A stretch of DNA of 64,000 nt from Coturnix japonica. Taxonomy: Eukaryota; Chordata; Aves; Galliformes; Phasianidae. The stretch lies in NCBI RefSeq assembly GCF_001577835.2, contig NC_029518.1:37525830-37589829 (forward strand), written 5' to 3'. Below are positions 47,560 through 60,659 of this stretch, piece after piece (within the stretch, counting starts at the first letter, position 1; every line of letters starts with the position of its first letter). A program made the translations under genes and the position numbers. The notes under the pieces were generated by a model. The model ran no database searches, was not told the DNA's origin, and saw nothing but the letters and a program-made list of their open reading frames with translations.

Positions 47560-48650
47560 TTGACCGGCAGGGCTCAGCCAGGATCAGAAGAGCCTGAAGG
47601 GTGGCAAGAAACACTGGCGTTTTCAGAGACGCTCTGAGCAGTAAACGTCCCCATGCAGCGAGCACGTTCTTCTAGGACACAGGGAGACACTGCTGCTCTC
47701 CAGCTGTGCAGACTGCTGTACTTTCGGCACGGTGCTCTGTCCGGCGCTCCCCAGCTCCTCATCAGCTCTCTCCCGAGGACGAAGTGAGGACGCCCTGCCC
47801 TTCCCCGCCGCCGGGAGGGGACCGAGGCTCGGGCTGCCCCCGGGGCAGGGGTAGGAGCAGGCAGCAGGAGCCGCCCCGTGCTGGGAGGAGGCAGCGCACG
47901 GGCTCTGGCTCCTCTCCAGCCGTATCCACCCCAAGAGGTAGCCCCGGCGCTGCAGCCCAATTCCTTTCCCTGCCTCCTCCCTCGCTCCCTCCCCCTTCCC
48001 CACCTCTCCTCCAAAACCGCAGGAGCCGCCGCGGACCCGCTGCACTCGCTCCTCCGTGAGCCGCGGAGCGGTGCGAGCGGCCCTGGCCGCAGGCACGGCC
48101 CGAAGCGGGACCAGCCCCGCCGCCTCCCCGCCGTCTCATTGCCATGGCCGGGGCCGCGGCCCAGCGCTGAGGATGCTGCTGGGCGCCCCGCGGGCGGGCG
48201 GCTGGGATCGCGGCCGGGTGGGCGAACGGCTGCAGGCGGCCCTGGCCGGCCTCCAGGAGCTCCAGGTGCTGCGGGAGCAGCAGCGGGAGCTGGTGCGGGC
48301 CGCCCTGGCTATGCCGGCGGGCGAAGGCGAGCAGCCCCTGCGCACTCACAGCAAGGAGCTCCGGCTGGAAGCGACCCTCACCGCCCTCAAGGAACAGCTG
48401 GTAAGAGACACAAACAACCCCGCTACGATTCTATCCCTCGGAACTCGCGGGGAACCGTGCCTTATAGCGGCCGGGCGCACCTGGGCGCGGTGTCGGCAGC
48501 GGCTCCGCTTAGGGCGGGCGCTGCAGGGAGCCTGCAGCCGGCGTTGCGCGGGGCCGGGCGCGCTGCTGGATGCGGAGGAGATGAGATGAGAGGAGGGAGC
48601 GGAGCGCCGCTGCAGCGTGAGTTTCCAAAGTGAAACAGCAGTCGGAGATT
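47560..48650. promoter_or_regulatory. CpG island, DACT2 promoter and first exon
   Basis: GC content and CpG density rise sharply compared with the AT-rich flanks. The stretch includes GC-box-like GGGGCAGGGG and many CCGCC/CGCGG motifs. It covers the 5' UTR and exon 1 of DACT2 and the start of intron 1. No TATA box was found in a sensible position, consistent with a broad CpG promoter. Confidence 0.75.
48144..48170 (+). promoter_or_regulatory. Upstream ORF in DACT2 5' UTR
   Basis: ATG in strong context (GCCATGG) opens an eight-codon frame, MAGAAAQR, whose TGA ends two bases before the DACT2 start (TGAGGATG). If transcribed, it would force leaky scanning or very close re-initiation and reduce translation. 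Confidence 0.6.
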
Positions 48651-51600
48651 TAATCTCCGAGGTGGGCAATTGCTCACCTCGGTAATCTCAGTGCAGAGCC
48701 CTCTCGGTGTTTGGTGCAAGGCTTGATGTCAGCTGTCAGCCAGGTGTGAACACGGCAAGGATGCTCACTGCTATCGCAGCTCTATCAGGCGGCAGCCGGG
48801 GTGAAGGTTGGCTCAGACCTTGGGGCCGCCAGATGTGAGAGCAGGGTAGAGGCCCTGTCGTGATTAAAGTGAAAAACCGCAGGATGAGTGGGCTGCCGCC
48901 GCCTGATTACCTGTCATACATCACGTTAACTAATGACTCCATACACATGTTTAACAAAAAGAATAAAAGAACTGAAAGTATTTATTGCCCGTCTGGGGCC
49001 GCTGGGTTAACAGAAACACCCAATGACCTCTGACCAAAGTGGTTATTTATTGTTGGTTTTTTCTTTTTAATGTCAGCTGTTGTGCTTTAATTACTCATTT
49101 GTTTATGTATTTTTCACATAAGATCTGAAAATAGAAGATTATCCTGTCAGGGCTAGGTGATCTTGGAGGTCTTTTGCAACCTTAATGATTCTATGATGCT
49201 GTTACTTCACTGGCACTTGAGAAGGGTTTCAAGGGCATGGGAGAAACTAGACGATAAAATGGAATAAATATTCCCTTGGGCCTGCACAATTCAGAGGGCG
49301 AGAGTATATTGGTGCTGGAGAGGGGTGGTTTCGGAAGTACATACCAGTGCAATATGGAAAAAACACTTTCTGGGGGTGCTAGGGAGGGAAGCAGTGGTAA
49401 CACTTGAGTGGGGCCATTCACAACAGCATCAGGGACAGGTTCTTCCACAAAGCTGTGGTTACGTGTGAATGCCTGAGGTTGTTGTACAAAGCACTTCCGA
49501 TTGACTTGTGGCTGCTGGAAGCCTTCCAGTCTGGCATCTCGGTAGCCTTCTATTGTTGTTTTTCTCCCTGAAAATCGCAGCCGTGTATTTAAGTAGAGGT
49601 GCAGACCTCAGCTTTGCATTACACTAAAATAAGCATAAGTGAAAACGTGGACTTCCGAGAACTGTTAGTTGTCCACAGATCCTAGGAACTGAGGCCACAG
49701 GCTGAAAGAAGTTCCTTTGTGCCTTGTGGTCAGCATGTTGCAGTCAAACCCTTTGAAAATTTGGTTCACGATTGCAGGAAATGAATTTAAAACTAAAAGC
49801 AACAGGGAATGCAAAGCACAGCATCGCTCCAGGAGTGTTATGTCTTCATTGTTGTTGTTCTTGGCCCAGGGACAGTGAAGTATGTGATCACGGCTCTATA
49901 AGCTTTCAAATTGAGAAACTCATTAACAATGTAAACATCGTTTTGCCTTGCATTGTATCTTGATCCAAGTTTCAAGTAGGGTTGCAGCCCTGGGCTTTTG
50001 TGTGGTGGTAGCTGAATTCATCAAAAGTTTGGTTCTTGTAACATAAAATGGGGAAATTTTATCAACTGAGGCTGGCTCAAGGCTTCTAATTAGAAGCAGA
50101 GGATACAAGATCAGTAAGAGTCAGTCCAGGCTTCTCCTATGATGGGAAGTTAAGAAACTAAAGCACAGAGGCTTCCTGAAGAGTCAGGCACAGAAGTTTC
50201 CTGAGGAGGTGAGTGCTACCAGCAGGAGCAGATGGAGCGGAGCCATCAAATGCTTAAGGAACCATTTGTGGATGTCTCTCCAGCATCCCAGTCTCTTCCT
50301 CAGCAGCTCGCTTATCCAGATGTTTGCCTTAAGCAGCAAGGCCACAAGCTTTCTGCAGCCCCAGCAATCACTGGTTATTTTGCCCTAGCAAATGGCTCTT
50401 TTTCTGGTGCCCAGGGGCTCTTCTGATAGCTGCAATATACTGTGGTTATGTGTAGTAAAGACTGGGAAAAGAAGTGGCTGTGATGCCATTAATGATCCCA
50501 AAGGTGCTAAGCTAGTCTCTTGGCCAAACTCTATAATAGTGACCCCCCAGGAGAAAGAAGAGATGCAAATAAATTCAGACAATACAAAGAAAGAAGTCCG
50601 TGACACTTTCATTAAGTAGGCAGACACCTAAGGCAGCAGCATACAGTATTTCTGTTTGGCTCCCCAGAACTGCAGTCCATCAACAGTACAGACTGATTTG
50701 AAAAGGCTGATTCTGCATTGTACAGTGCGCAGAAGTCTTCACATCTGTGTTGCCCAAAGCAAACAGATGGTTTCACCTGCCAGGATTTGCCTCATATAAA
50801 ATTCGTATTGTGAATTGAGAAAGTGTGTTTAGAGTTTATTGTTTGGGGTGATGCTTTGAGTAGTTATTAGAACAATAACAACCTCAAGCAACGCACTGGA
50901 AAAGTTGTCCTCATCCAACCAGTGTGAGAAGTACTTCTTGTCTTGGAGCGCAGAAGGAGTTAACTGAAAGATCAAAGCTACGAAGTCTGCCAGAAACATG
51001 AAAACCCAGTGGTGTGAGACACCATAAAAGGGTTAAAGATGATGATGTAAATCATGTGTGTTGGTTAAAATGCTGTGAAAGCGCAGACACAACCTGGAGG
51101 TATAATAAATAATCTTTGAATACCTGAGAGCCTTGTGGCCTCTCCGTCATTAATCAGAAACCACAGACTGAAGGATTGGCTGGCAAAACATTAATCATTA
51201 AGCAATTAATTCCAGCCATGATTTCCTGAGTAGGTGGGATTGAAGGAGGCATGGCATGTTTTTGCTTTTTTGCCATAAAGGAAATAAAGAAGTATTGAGG
51301 AGATCATACATTCATCATGTAGATGGGATAGAAAATCTCCTTTTTTTATCCCGGTCTTCCTTCTGTTTATGTGAAACAGGAAGTGTGAAAATCACCACCT
51401 GTTTTCCTACGAAACAGTAACAAACTTGTCAAGCACAAACATTTCTAGACGTGCAACACTAACAGAAAGGAACTCTATTTCTTGTGTCTGTTGTGTTTTC
51501 TACTTCTCTGTAACACCGTGCAAAAAAAAATACTTTCTTAGTTTTTTTTCCTCAGCATCAGCAACCTTGTGAAACTCAGGACACCTACTTTTTGCCTTTT

Positions 51601-54600
51601 GTTTGAGTCTCAGTTTCTAATCATTTACTGATTACCACAGGATCTTTGCTTTCCTTGTCTCTTCTGTTTGTATCTGGGGAGAAACCTAAAAATGCAAATC
51701 TTAAAAGCTGAGTAATCATAACATAAGGAAAGTGGAGGTGAAAATACGTACCTACTGATTTTCATTTTCTGCACGTTCTTTAATTTTGTGGATACTTTCA
51801 GGGGCCCGCATATTTATTTATTTATAAAGGAAATGCTGCTAAACCTGCCCTTTACACTTTTAAATGCGAAATGTACTCATAGAGAAGGTTCCTTTTCAAG
51901 AGCGTTTCAAGAAGAATGTTTTTCTTGCCATTACTGAATGGAAACCTGGCCTTACGGAGGTTATGAGCACTGTTTTACGACCAACTTCAAGAGACTACCT
52001 TTCTATAGAGTGCTGTAGGATGCATGGCTAGGCATGATATAATTATAAGCCGCCTAAATAGCGTCTGGGGTTAGATAATTTGCCAGGTGCCATGTGAGAA
52101 GTTTGACAGAAACCAACTGTAGTTCTTTGGCTGGTACCCTAATGATTGGCCATCTGCCCCACTAAGCTGACTGCATGAGTGTTGGGGAAGCAACTACAGG
52201 AGCTGTTATTTCAGATCAGCCTGGTCAGGGACTGCAGTAGGCAATGGGCCACAATGTGGGCTTATGAAGGATTATTTTCAAGGTTGAGACATCGCTTATT
52301 TTAAATACAGTCACTTTCACAGCAGAATTCAAATGCTAACTTCTCCTTGAATAAAATGTGTGGAAGTAAATAGCCATGAGATGTGCAAGCGAATTTTTCA
52401 GCAACATAGATGGCACAGTTTGTGTAACGTGCTCTTTTTACTATAAGGAAATATCATCAGAGTAAGTGTTCTGCAGAATTCAGTATGCTGACTGTACTTC
52501 CTGTGCTAGTAGAATATGTACCTATGCACAGTAATTTCCTTTCATCAGAAAGTATCTTAGAGTTTTTTCAGGCAATTCAAAGTGTTTATCTCACCCACTG
52601 CCCAGAGGCAGCGTACAGCAAAATGCAGTACATACATCATATGTTAATTAGTGAAAAGACTGTCATCCTGCTTAGTGATACAGTCCCTGCCATAGGTATA
52701 ATAAACAAAGAAAAGAAACAAAAAAGGTTAAAATAGTACATTCAAAATGATAAATTATGAGAAAATGTTCAGCTGGGCAGAAGGCAGTATATGCTGAGAT
52801 ACAAAGCATATTGTGCTTGCCCATTATGGCACTCGTACAACAGAGAGCCAATTGCAACAGTCCCTAGCTAAGCAAAATACTTTGAGCTCAGTATCTGTCC
52901 AGCACAGATGGCCTGAATTCATGTTTTTCTGCCGAGATGCTAACTGTGATTATTCTTCATTTCCTCCTTCTTTTCTTGATTTATGAACAGTCTCGCTTGA
53001 GGAGACAGGATGTCGGTCTGAAAAGCCACCTGGATCAGCTTGACCAGCGAATAAGTGAGCTGAAACTGGATGTCAGTAAGACCTCCAGTGAATACTTGGA
53101 CAGCGACAGCCGCCCCAGCTCAGGTAATGTGCACTTGGTCATTTATTCCCAGGGATGTGGTATGGGTAGAACTGAGATGTCAACTGCTGAGCCAGAACTC
53201 TTTTTGTTCTGGTCAGAAAGGGTACCCCGGGGCTCAGGTGGAGGGTTATGATCTGGTATAGAGTGCACACACAGAGGTGATGGGAAATTTCCTGAAAAGT
53301 GAATTTACTTGGCAAAAGCTGTTTGACTCAACAGTACTTTTTAATGGAAATTTTTGATTTAATTAAAAAAAAAAAAGATATCCACGAATAGAAGTAGAAG
53401 AAAGATACAGATTTGTTTATTCATTACCAGTGGAGAATGGCAAAGTGGCTGGAGTACTTAGTATATAAAAGAAGAAGACCAACAGCCAAATCAGTACTTT
53501 GCTTGAATATACAACATCTTGAACCTAACTGAAGCCTTGAAGATCACTACCACTAATGAATGTTTCATCATTTATAGAAAAATGAAACACCTTTATTAAA
53601 AGACACAGAAAAATGCAACCCAGCAGTTCGATGACTCAAGTTTTCACAGACAGAGAAACAGACAGTTTCAGGTTTCTGGTCTGATTCACGTGGAGAGCTG
53701 GTCCTCAGTCTTCTATAACTGGAATGTCTGTGAAAACCAGTTTCTGTTATCTGGTCTGTGACAGTGAGAATACCTCTTAAACAGAACTTTGAAAAGCCTT
53801 TAGTCTTCACTGAGACAAGGAAAGATTTTTTTTTAACTCTTGAAAGCTTTCATTATGTGGGAAAATCTTGTAATGCCTGATCCGTATGTAAACATTAAAT
53901 ATTAATACTTTCCTGAAGTGTTACAAACAGCTGAGCAGAAATGAAGACTATTACCACTAACTAGTTCTTCCAATAGTTTTCAATCATGCATTTTATATTG
54001 ATATGGGTATGCATATGGATTTGCAGGATAATACTTGCTGTAGCTGTAAAGCATGCAAGTTTCTGTGAGTGTCAGGAGTGTTCAGGAGTTGAACACTTAG
54101 GCACAAACACAGTTGGAAAGCAAAGCGCATTCTTTGCTATTTGTTTTACCTAAGCACAGGCTAGTTTTCATCTACTTTCCTCAGCAAACACTGCCTGTAC
54201 GCACCTACCACAGGTTACAACAGTGTATGATGGTCCTGTTTTACACCAGTTGCATAGTATACACCAAAGACATTCTGCAATGAGGAACGGAGAATTATGG
54301 TGCTACACTTAACCCCATCTCACCCTCAGAATTAAATGTGCATATCCATGCTGAGCTGGCTCAGGGCCAAAGTAAAGCAGAAGCCCAATAAAACTTAACT
54401 GATCGGGAGTATGCCTTTGCAAAATATATCCAAATAAATGACCACAAATTTAGATCTATGGCAAACAGCAAATGGAGATTTATCTTCTCTGTTTCTTCCA
54501 CTTAGTTACTGTAATTCAGAAATGTTTTCTTATTTATTTAAACTCTGCAGGCTTCTATGACCTGAGCGATGGTGGTTCTTGCTCACTCTCCAATTCTTGT

Positions 54601-57600
54601 ACCTCCGTGTACAGTGAGTCCATCTCCTCCTCCCACACCAGTCTCTTGCCCAGCTCTCAACACCCTAAAGCGAGGCTCAGTGTGTTTGATTACCGACCCA
54701 AGTCTGCAGATGAAACTACTGTGCACAACACCAGCTTCCAACAGCAGGGAACCTATGTCAGCGATGGATGTCGAATTACAGCAAGCACAGACGTTTCTGG
54801 GACTCCTGCCAGGTCCAGACCGAGGCCAGTTTCCACAGGTAATCAATTGCAGAACTGGTACTCATTCAAGAGAAGGTCAAAGTCCTCATTATTACTCTTA
54901 GAGCAATATACAACCACTAGTGTAATCAATATAAAGCACTCTTTTTAAATACACAAAGTAAGAATTAATTGAAACCACGGAGCCAAGCCATTTAATGCAC
55001 CACTTTCACTTGCCTCATACTTGGATACTTTTAAACGAATACAAAGTCATATGCAGTTAGAGGTAGAAAAGTATCTTAAGTGCATGAGGTAAAATTGTAA
55101 TGAATTTCTAGATAACTTTTTAATTTACCTGCTTCTGAAATTAGAAAAATTGTGTATTTTAAATGCGTTGTGTGAAAGTACAGGGTTTATGAATAGTATG
55201 AAGTGAATTCAGTATTAGAGTTGTCAGGTTTTACCAAGAAAGATTTTACTGCAAATTGTAAGAGAAATAGCCATCTCTAGACTTAATGTCTGTGTTCTTA
55301 ATGTGTTATAAAATGAGTATGATAAGACTCTTTTTCCTGGCCATATTTATTGAAACTAACATGGATTTGCAATATTCTTTTTCATAATTTACTATGTACA
55401 GTTAGGGATAACAAACACCAACTGTTAATTAACCATCTAGAAAACAGACTTGACCCTAATTCTGGATCGATTATGAATTTATATCACACTTTTAAATGTA
55501 ATGGATGAACATGGTAATGTTCTGATTCTCTTGTTTACTGAGTCATTAAGTGGCATCACATTACTTTTCACTTTGAGTCCTTGCATGGCCTCAGAACAGC
55601 CTTGTGTTAGAGTAGTTCTTAAACTGACCCAACCAGATGTGAGGCAGTTCCATTACAGAATTAGTGAAGCCATAGACAGTATCTTTTCAGGTACAACGGC
55701 CCTGTGATTTTTAAACTGCAACACAGAAGCACAATCTTCTCAAGTCTTTTCAGATCCTAATGAGTGGAGCTAGTCTTAATGGTCAATGCCTTCCATGTTT
55801 AGATTGCAGACTTGCTGTTGCAACACTTTATTCTTAGCAAATGGGGCTTTGTATGAGTTTTGGATATGGAACTGGGCCAGTAGAAAAAGGGGTAGTTGAC
55901 GTTAATGGGGGCAAGGTGAGGATACAGACCTCCTGTAGTTCTCCTTCTTTCCTGCCTCCTACTCCCTTCTTCCTGGGTAGGACCTCTTCTTTCTTTAAAC
56001 ATGAGAACCATAAGTAGTGGAATTGTTGCTTCCATCTTGTCTTGAAAAAAGAGTTCCTGCAAAGTTGACCATGTTTCAGAGAAGTGAGTCAGGATGTTAC
56101 TTCAGAAAAGCATCATTTGGAAATTGGAAGAAATCTCTTTTCCTGTCCTTAGCTTGCCCCCACTGGTAACTACAGGTACAAACAGGTTGCCCATTCTTTC
56201 AGTGACAGCAGGAAAGCTTGCTAAGATACCACAAGCACAGCTTTCCTGGTTTGTTTGCAGTGCTGAGTCACTTCTTTGAATTTTAACATAGCTGTTCACT
56301 TTGTAGTGGAATAAGTTATTCTTGTGAAAAGCTTGTGATCCTGATGCTTTCTCATCTCACTGTAATGAGTCTGGATTTCTGTTACACAAAGTCATGCTCT
56401 GTTTGAGCTAGAATGTGTTTGAGTTTTGCCTTCCCATTTAATGTAATGCTGAGGAAAAATCAATTCGTGGTAGAACAAACAACCTTTCTGTGGAAATTCT
56501 ATGCTGCACAGAATGTAAAAAGCATTCCTAAAGAATGTTCCTTATGTAATTATATTGTGTGAGATGTCGTCATCCTGATCTTTGCTGTAGCAGATTTGAG
56601 AGCACTTTAGGTAGAACACTGCAGAAAACTCCAGATTTTAATTCTTCCAGAAGCTTCCTCTAACAGGACAGAAGTAGTGACTGTAACTGAAATATCTGTT
56701 TGGATGTAATGCTCAGCTTTCATGGCAGCACAAATCAGCAGCCAGGAAATTAGCTAGCTTAGAATTTGTTTGCAGTGCAGTCTGTACTGCCGTACCAAGA
56801 AATCCAAGCTAACTGCAGATAGTTCCAGCACTCTTAGAACCGGAGGTGACACACCACCATAGCATTCTACTGGCAGACTTATCCATATGGAGCAGTCCTG
56901 CTCCTGAAACACAACCTGGTTCTCACAGAATAGGAAATGCTCCTAAGAGGAAGGTGCAGCAGTCAAACATAACTTAGATATCTTTTATGTCAAAATAAGA
57001 TTTCTTAGTCCATTTTTCTGTGTACTTGAGGTAGACTTACTAAAAATCCACACACAGAATTACAGCAGTCCCAATTTTCTGCCTTACAGTAAAAACTCTG
57101 AATGCTTATTTCTAGAATTAAATGTTCCAAGAAGTCTGAGTCTAAAACAAGTTACTTGAGAAAGGCATGAGGCTGGCAATGATAGCAAATTAAATTAGAG
57201 ATCCGGTTAGGAAGTTTCATTAGATTTTGGGCTGGAGAAAAGCAGAATCACATCACACTAATCTGCAGGACAATACAGCTTCCAGCCACAAAAAGGCTCA
57301 GAAGCACTGTAACCTGGTGTCTGTTAAAGTCCTCCTAAAGCAGCTGGTTTAGTACTTCCAAAACACATGATAGAAGGGTTGGAGGAGAAGCTAGAATTAC
57401 AATATAACTGCTTATTTATTTATATATGTATGCACAAAACCACACACACCACACACACACACACATACACCATTAACTCTTTGTGTGCTGGAAATATCAG
57501 GAATTTCTTTCTGAGTTAGAGTTTTTTAAGAAGTCATTTAACCACAGGATGTCTTTATCCCATCCTGGGGAAAGAGTATGAGAAATCACTATTTGTTACA

Positions 57601-59804
57601 TTGAATAATTTTACTTGACATTTAGCTTCAGGCTGTACGGTTGCTGAATTCATTTTTCACCTCTACTGAGTAATAAAAATAACTTTTTGTCGTTGTTGTA
57701 TTCCTGTTGGTCTGTGAAATTCTACATCATTTTTATATATACACAGATTTACTTTCATCTAAGTAGGACAATTAAAATTTCCTGGAAAGCCATTAGTTTT
57801 ATCATCGACGATAAAATGTGCTCTAATCTTTGTTTTGCCAAAGCTTTGAGATAATTTGCTATTCTTGGAGGGCTGAAACTATTTTCTGCATTGATGCTAC
57901 TGATTTTAGTAAAAGCACATCCCTCTGAAACAGTGTTTTTAACATAAGCCAGTTTGAGTGTAATTGTCTGTGATTTAATTAGGTTATTTATTTTCATCCA
58001 CTGTGTAGGTGACTTGGAAAGACTCATTCCAGCAGATGCTAGATTTCAGAAAGAGACAGATCCCAAATCCTCATCGCCTCTGCGCCATGCAGACTTGCAC
58101 TTGCTCAGCGTGGACCCCAAGTTCCAGAATGACTTGGTCTCCAAGAATGGCATTGATGTGTACCCTTACCCAAGCCCCCTTCATGCAGTGGCTTTACAGA
58201 GTCCCCTTTTCTCCCTAATGGGGACATCCACAGAAGCAGACCTCCAGGCTTCACCCAGCAAACCCATGCCTAGTGTGACAGGTCCCACCTTGATTAGGAC
58301 TAGGCCAACCGCTGAAGCCAAGCCAGGGGGCTACATCAATAAATTACTGCAGCTGACAAGATGCAAAGGGAACAATCGAGCTGATGCCAGTGAGCGGGTT
58401 TCAACAAAAACCCAGCCAGCCACAATGCACCAGAGACTCATTATAACCCCCAGTGCCGGTGGAGTGAAAATTAACAGCAGCAGTAGCCAGCTGGAAAAAC
58501 AAGCAAGTTCTCTGGAAAGTAACAAAGCTGAAGGAAAGCTGCAGAGAGAGCTGCCGGAGGGGGAATGTGCCAAGCTGCAGGAGGCCATGCACTGTGTGAA
58601 TGAAGAACAGCCGTCCGGTTTCCCTGACACAGAACCATCAGCTGTGAATAGTTGTTATCCTGCCAAGTCTGCAGCAAGGGGCTCTCCCCTGGCAGAAGCA
58701 AGGGAGAGCAGTTCGGAGCACAGTTCATCATGCTCGCAGCTGTGCCAGGAGGACTCCAGCCTTTGTACTTGGAATGCTAAAGCCATCCCACCTAAAAAGT
58801 TGCCCCTCAAAAAATGTGGCAGTGCCAAATTGGCTAATGCTGGAGGTCAGGAGCGAGCAGCACGGGGTGAGTTTGTCCACGCTCAGTTTGTCCCTGCAGA
58901 ATCCCACCAAGTCCGAGTCAAGTTTGCCAGCTCCAAAACAAAGGCAGTGAAGATAAAGAGGAGAAACAGTGAAAAGGTACTACGTCCTGGGAAGCAAACC
59001 TTTTATGTGGAAAAGGCGAGAGGGACTCATGGCGCTGCCAGGCTGCCTGCTGAATGGAATCAGCCCCACAGACCACACGGAGCGAAGAGCCTTGCCCGGA
59101 GACCTTCATACTCTGGTGATGTGACCGGCAGGTCGTGCTCAGAGTCTAGCTTGTTCCCTGTGCAGGTCAGGCTACCTAATGTGCCATCCAGGCCAGAGCT
59201 CTACAGAGCTTCTGCCAACACACTCTATTCCCTTGAAGCACCTTGTGAAGACACAGCCAACAAGAAGAAGCAACGCAAATGGCAGTCCACGGTGGAGATC
59301 TCTGCCAAGACCCACGGGGCCAGCCTCTCTGGTAGCTTTGGTGTAGGGGCACCAAGGCCGCCAGCAAGGAGAGCCGGTGTCCTGCGCACTGTCAGTATGA
59401 GGGCTCGCCCCAAGAGTCATCACCATGGAGCTTATGCCAAAAGTGAATCAGACCATTCTGAGTACTCAGCAGAGTGTGCCTCTCTCTTCCACTCCACCAT
59501 CGCAGAAACAAGCGAAGGAGAGGTCAGCGATTTCACAGCCAATCGTTTTGGGGACAGTGAGTCCAGTGAAAGTGATTCAGATGACAGCAGTAACAGCAGC
59601 AGCCTTGCGCTTGACTATGATGAGGGGGATGAAAGCGAGCTGATTTGGCCTGAAGGATCGGTCAGACAACCGGGGACTGTCCAGTCCTCTTCCAAGCCTC
59701 TTCCCCCAGTGCCCAAAATCTGCCGCATCAAAGCTTCAAAGGCATTAAAGAAGAAGATTAGGAGATTCCAGCCTGCCTCTCTGAAGGTTATGACCATGGT
59801 TTAA
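48173..59804 (+). CDS. DACT2: DACT2, dapper antagonist of beta-catenin 2 (4 exons, 814 aa)
   Basis: Dapper/Frodo-family cytoplasmic scaffold that binds Dishevelled and modulates Wnt and TGF-beta/Nodal signalling. Coding exons: 48173-48400, 52991-53123, 54551-54838 and 58009-59804, GT-AG throughout, 2,445 nt with stop. Exons 1-2 encode the N-terminal leucine-rich coiled coil (LQAALAGLQELQVLREQQRE; LRRQDVGLKSHLDQLDQRIS). The DACT signatures DSDSRPSSGFYDLSDGGSCS, RPRPVSTGDLERLIPAD and DVYPYPSPLHAVALQSPLF follow. Exon 4 also has basic patches (KIKRRNSEK), WQSTVEISAK, an acidic serine stretch (GDSESSESDSDDSSNSSS) and the conserved tail KASKALKKKIRRFQP ending KVMTMV, a class I PDZ ligand for Dishevelled. 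The length matches DACT2 orthologues. The ATG at 48,173 is the first in frame. Confidence 0.97.
48401..52990 (+). other. DACT2 intron 1
   Basis: A 4.6-kb intron, donor CTG/GTAAGA, acceptor TTATGAACAG. It holds the 3' edge of the CpG island and a CR1 tail (49,150-49,197). Nothing else could be identified. Confidence 0.8.
49150..49197 (+). mobile_element. CR1 3' tail in DACT2 intron 1
   Basis: GTGATCTTGGAGGTCTTTTG then CAACCTTAATGATTCTATGAT, the same tail subfamily as the copies in the introns of sulfotransferase copy B. Only about 48 bases remain. Confidence 0.8.
53124..54550 (+). other. DACT2 intron 2
   Basis: 1.4-kb intron, donor TCAG/GTAATG and acceptor AACTCTGCAG, phase 1. No repeat of note apart from a short A run near 53,365. 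Confidence 0.8.
54839..58008 (+). other. DACT2 intron 3
   Basis: 3.2-kb intron, donor ACAG/GTAATC and acceptor CACTGTGTAG, phase 1. Contains a CA microsatellite at about 57,439-57,470 and no other supported feature. Confidence 0.8.
57439..57470. repeat. (CA)n microsatellite
   Basis: Interrupted CA repeat of roughly fourteen units inside DACT2 intron 3. Confidence 0.9.
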
Positions 59805-60083
59805 AGGAGAGCAAGCATCTGTTTCTTGCCTTGAGACATCCTGCTGGCTCTCATTTGCAAAACAAGAGAACCGATGTGCAGAGAAAGGGACTTGCTTAAC
59901 GAACTTTGAACAACCTCTGAGTCGGCACAAGGGACCTTTTTGTTTGGTAATGCCTGGACATAAATGTCACTGTATCTAATTTCCTCTTTTGCCATTTATT
60001 CTGTAAATACGTATCCGTATATATTGTGATGCCTTTTTTTGTTGGATTTTTTTTGTAACTATGCAGAAGGGTCGTCGTGATAA

Positions 60084-60089
60084 AATAAA
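60084..60089 (+). terminator. DACT2: DACT2 proximal poly(A) signal
   Basis: AATAAA 280 bases after the DACT2 stop, giving a 3' UTR of about 300 bases. Confidence 0.6.
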
Positions 60090-60628
60090 ATGTCAGTAAG
60101 AGACAACATGTCCAAACAACCTCTGCCATAAGATTTTGCATGGAGGCTCTTGTCCATATACACAGAAAAAAGCCTCAGATACAAAGGCCTCCTAAGGGGC
60201 TCTTTCCAGTTGGAGATTTGGGAATGTTCCTCCCTCTTCTGGGTAATTCTTTCTAGTCTAAAACAGCATTTATCACTTACCTTTCACTCTGCTGATAAGG
60301 AAAAGCTCTCAGTGCTCTCCATAGTTCTACTTCCTTTCAGGACACCTATTCATGTACCTATTCATCTCCAGAACTTCAGGAGAATCAGTTTATCCTTCAG
60401 TATAAACATGCTATGGTTATTGCTAAAGGCAGTGTGTTTGCAGATGAGAATAAGACTTGTCTGTTTTCAAAACAGAGTATAGGGGTGTTTTTTTTCAGTT
60501 CCACCTCTTACTAATGTTCCATGTTATCGTTCATTTATTGAATGAGTGAAAGAATATGAGAGCTTGGTACAACAGTGTGTGGGTAACTGGGACTAAGATT
60601 ATGGCTTTGTCCCTGAAATTGCAGACTC

Positions 60629-60634
60629 AATAAA
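60629..60634 (+). terminator. DACT2: DACT2 distal poly(A) signal
   Basis: AATAAA 825 bases after the stop, followed within 35 bases by a T/G-containing stretch. Use of this site would give a 3' UTR of about 850 bases. Confidence 0.55.
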
Positions 60635-60659
60635 AATTATTTAATGTACTTTTGAAAAC

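Noticed and set aside
47574-48633. Long overlapping frames on both strands in the CpG island
   Set aside because: High GC removes stop codons. Only the frame beginning at 48,173 has DACT2 signatures and a matching splice donor.
58331-59426. Antisense frames within DACT2 exon 4
   Set aside because: They have no splice, promoter or family support and reflect codon bias of the sense strand.
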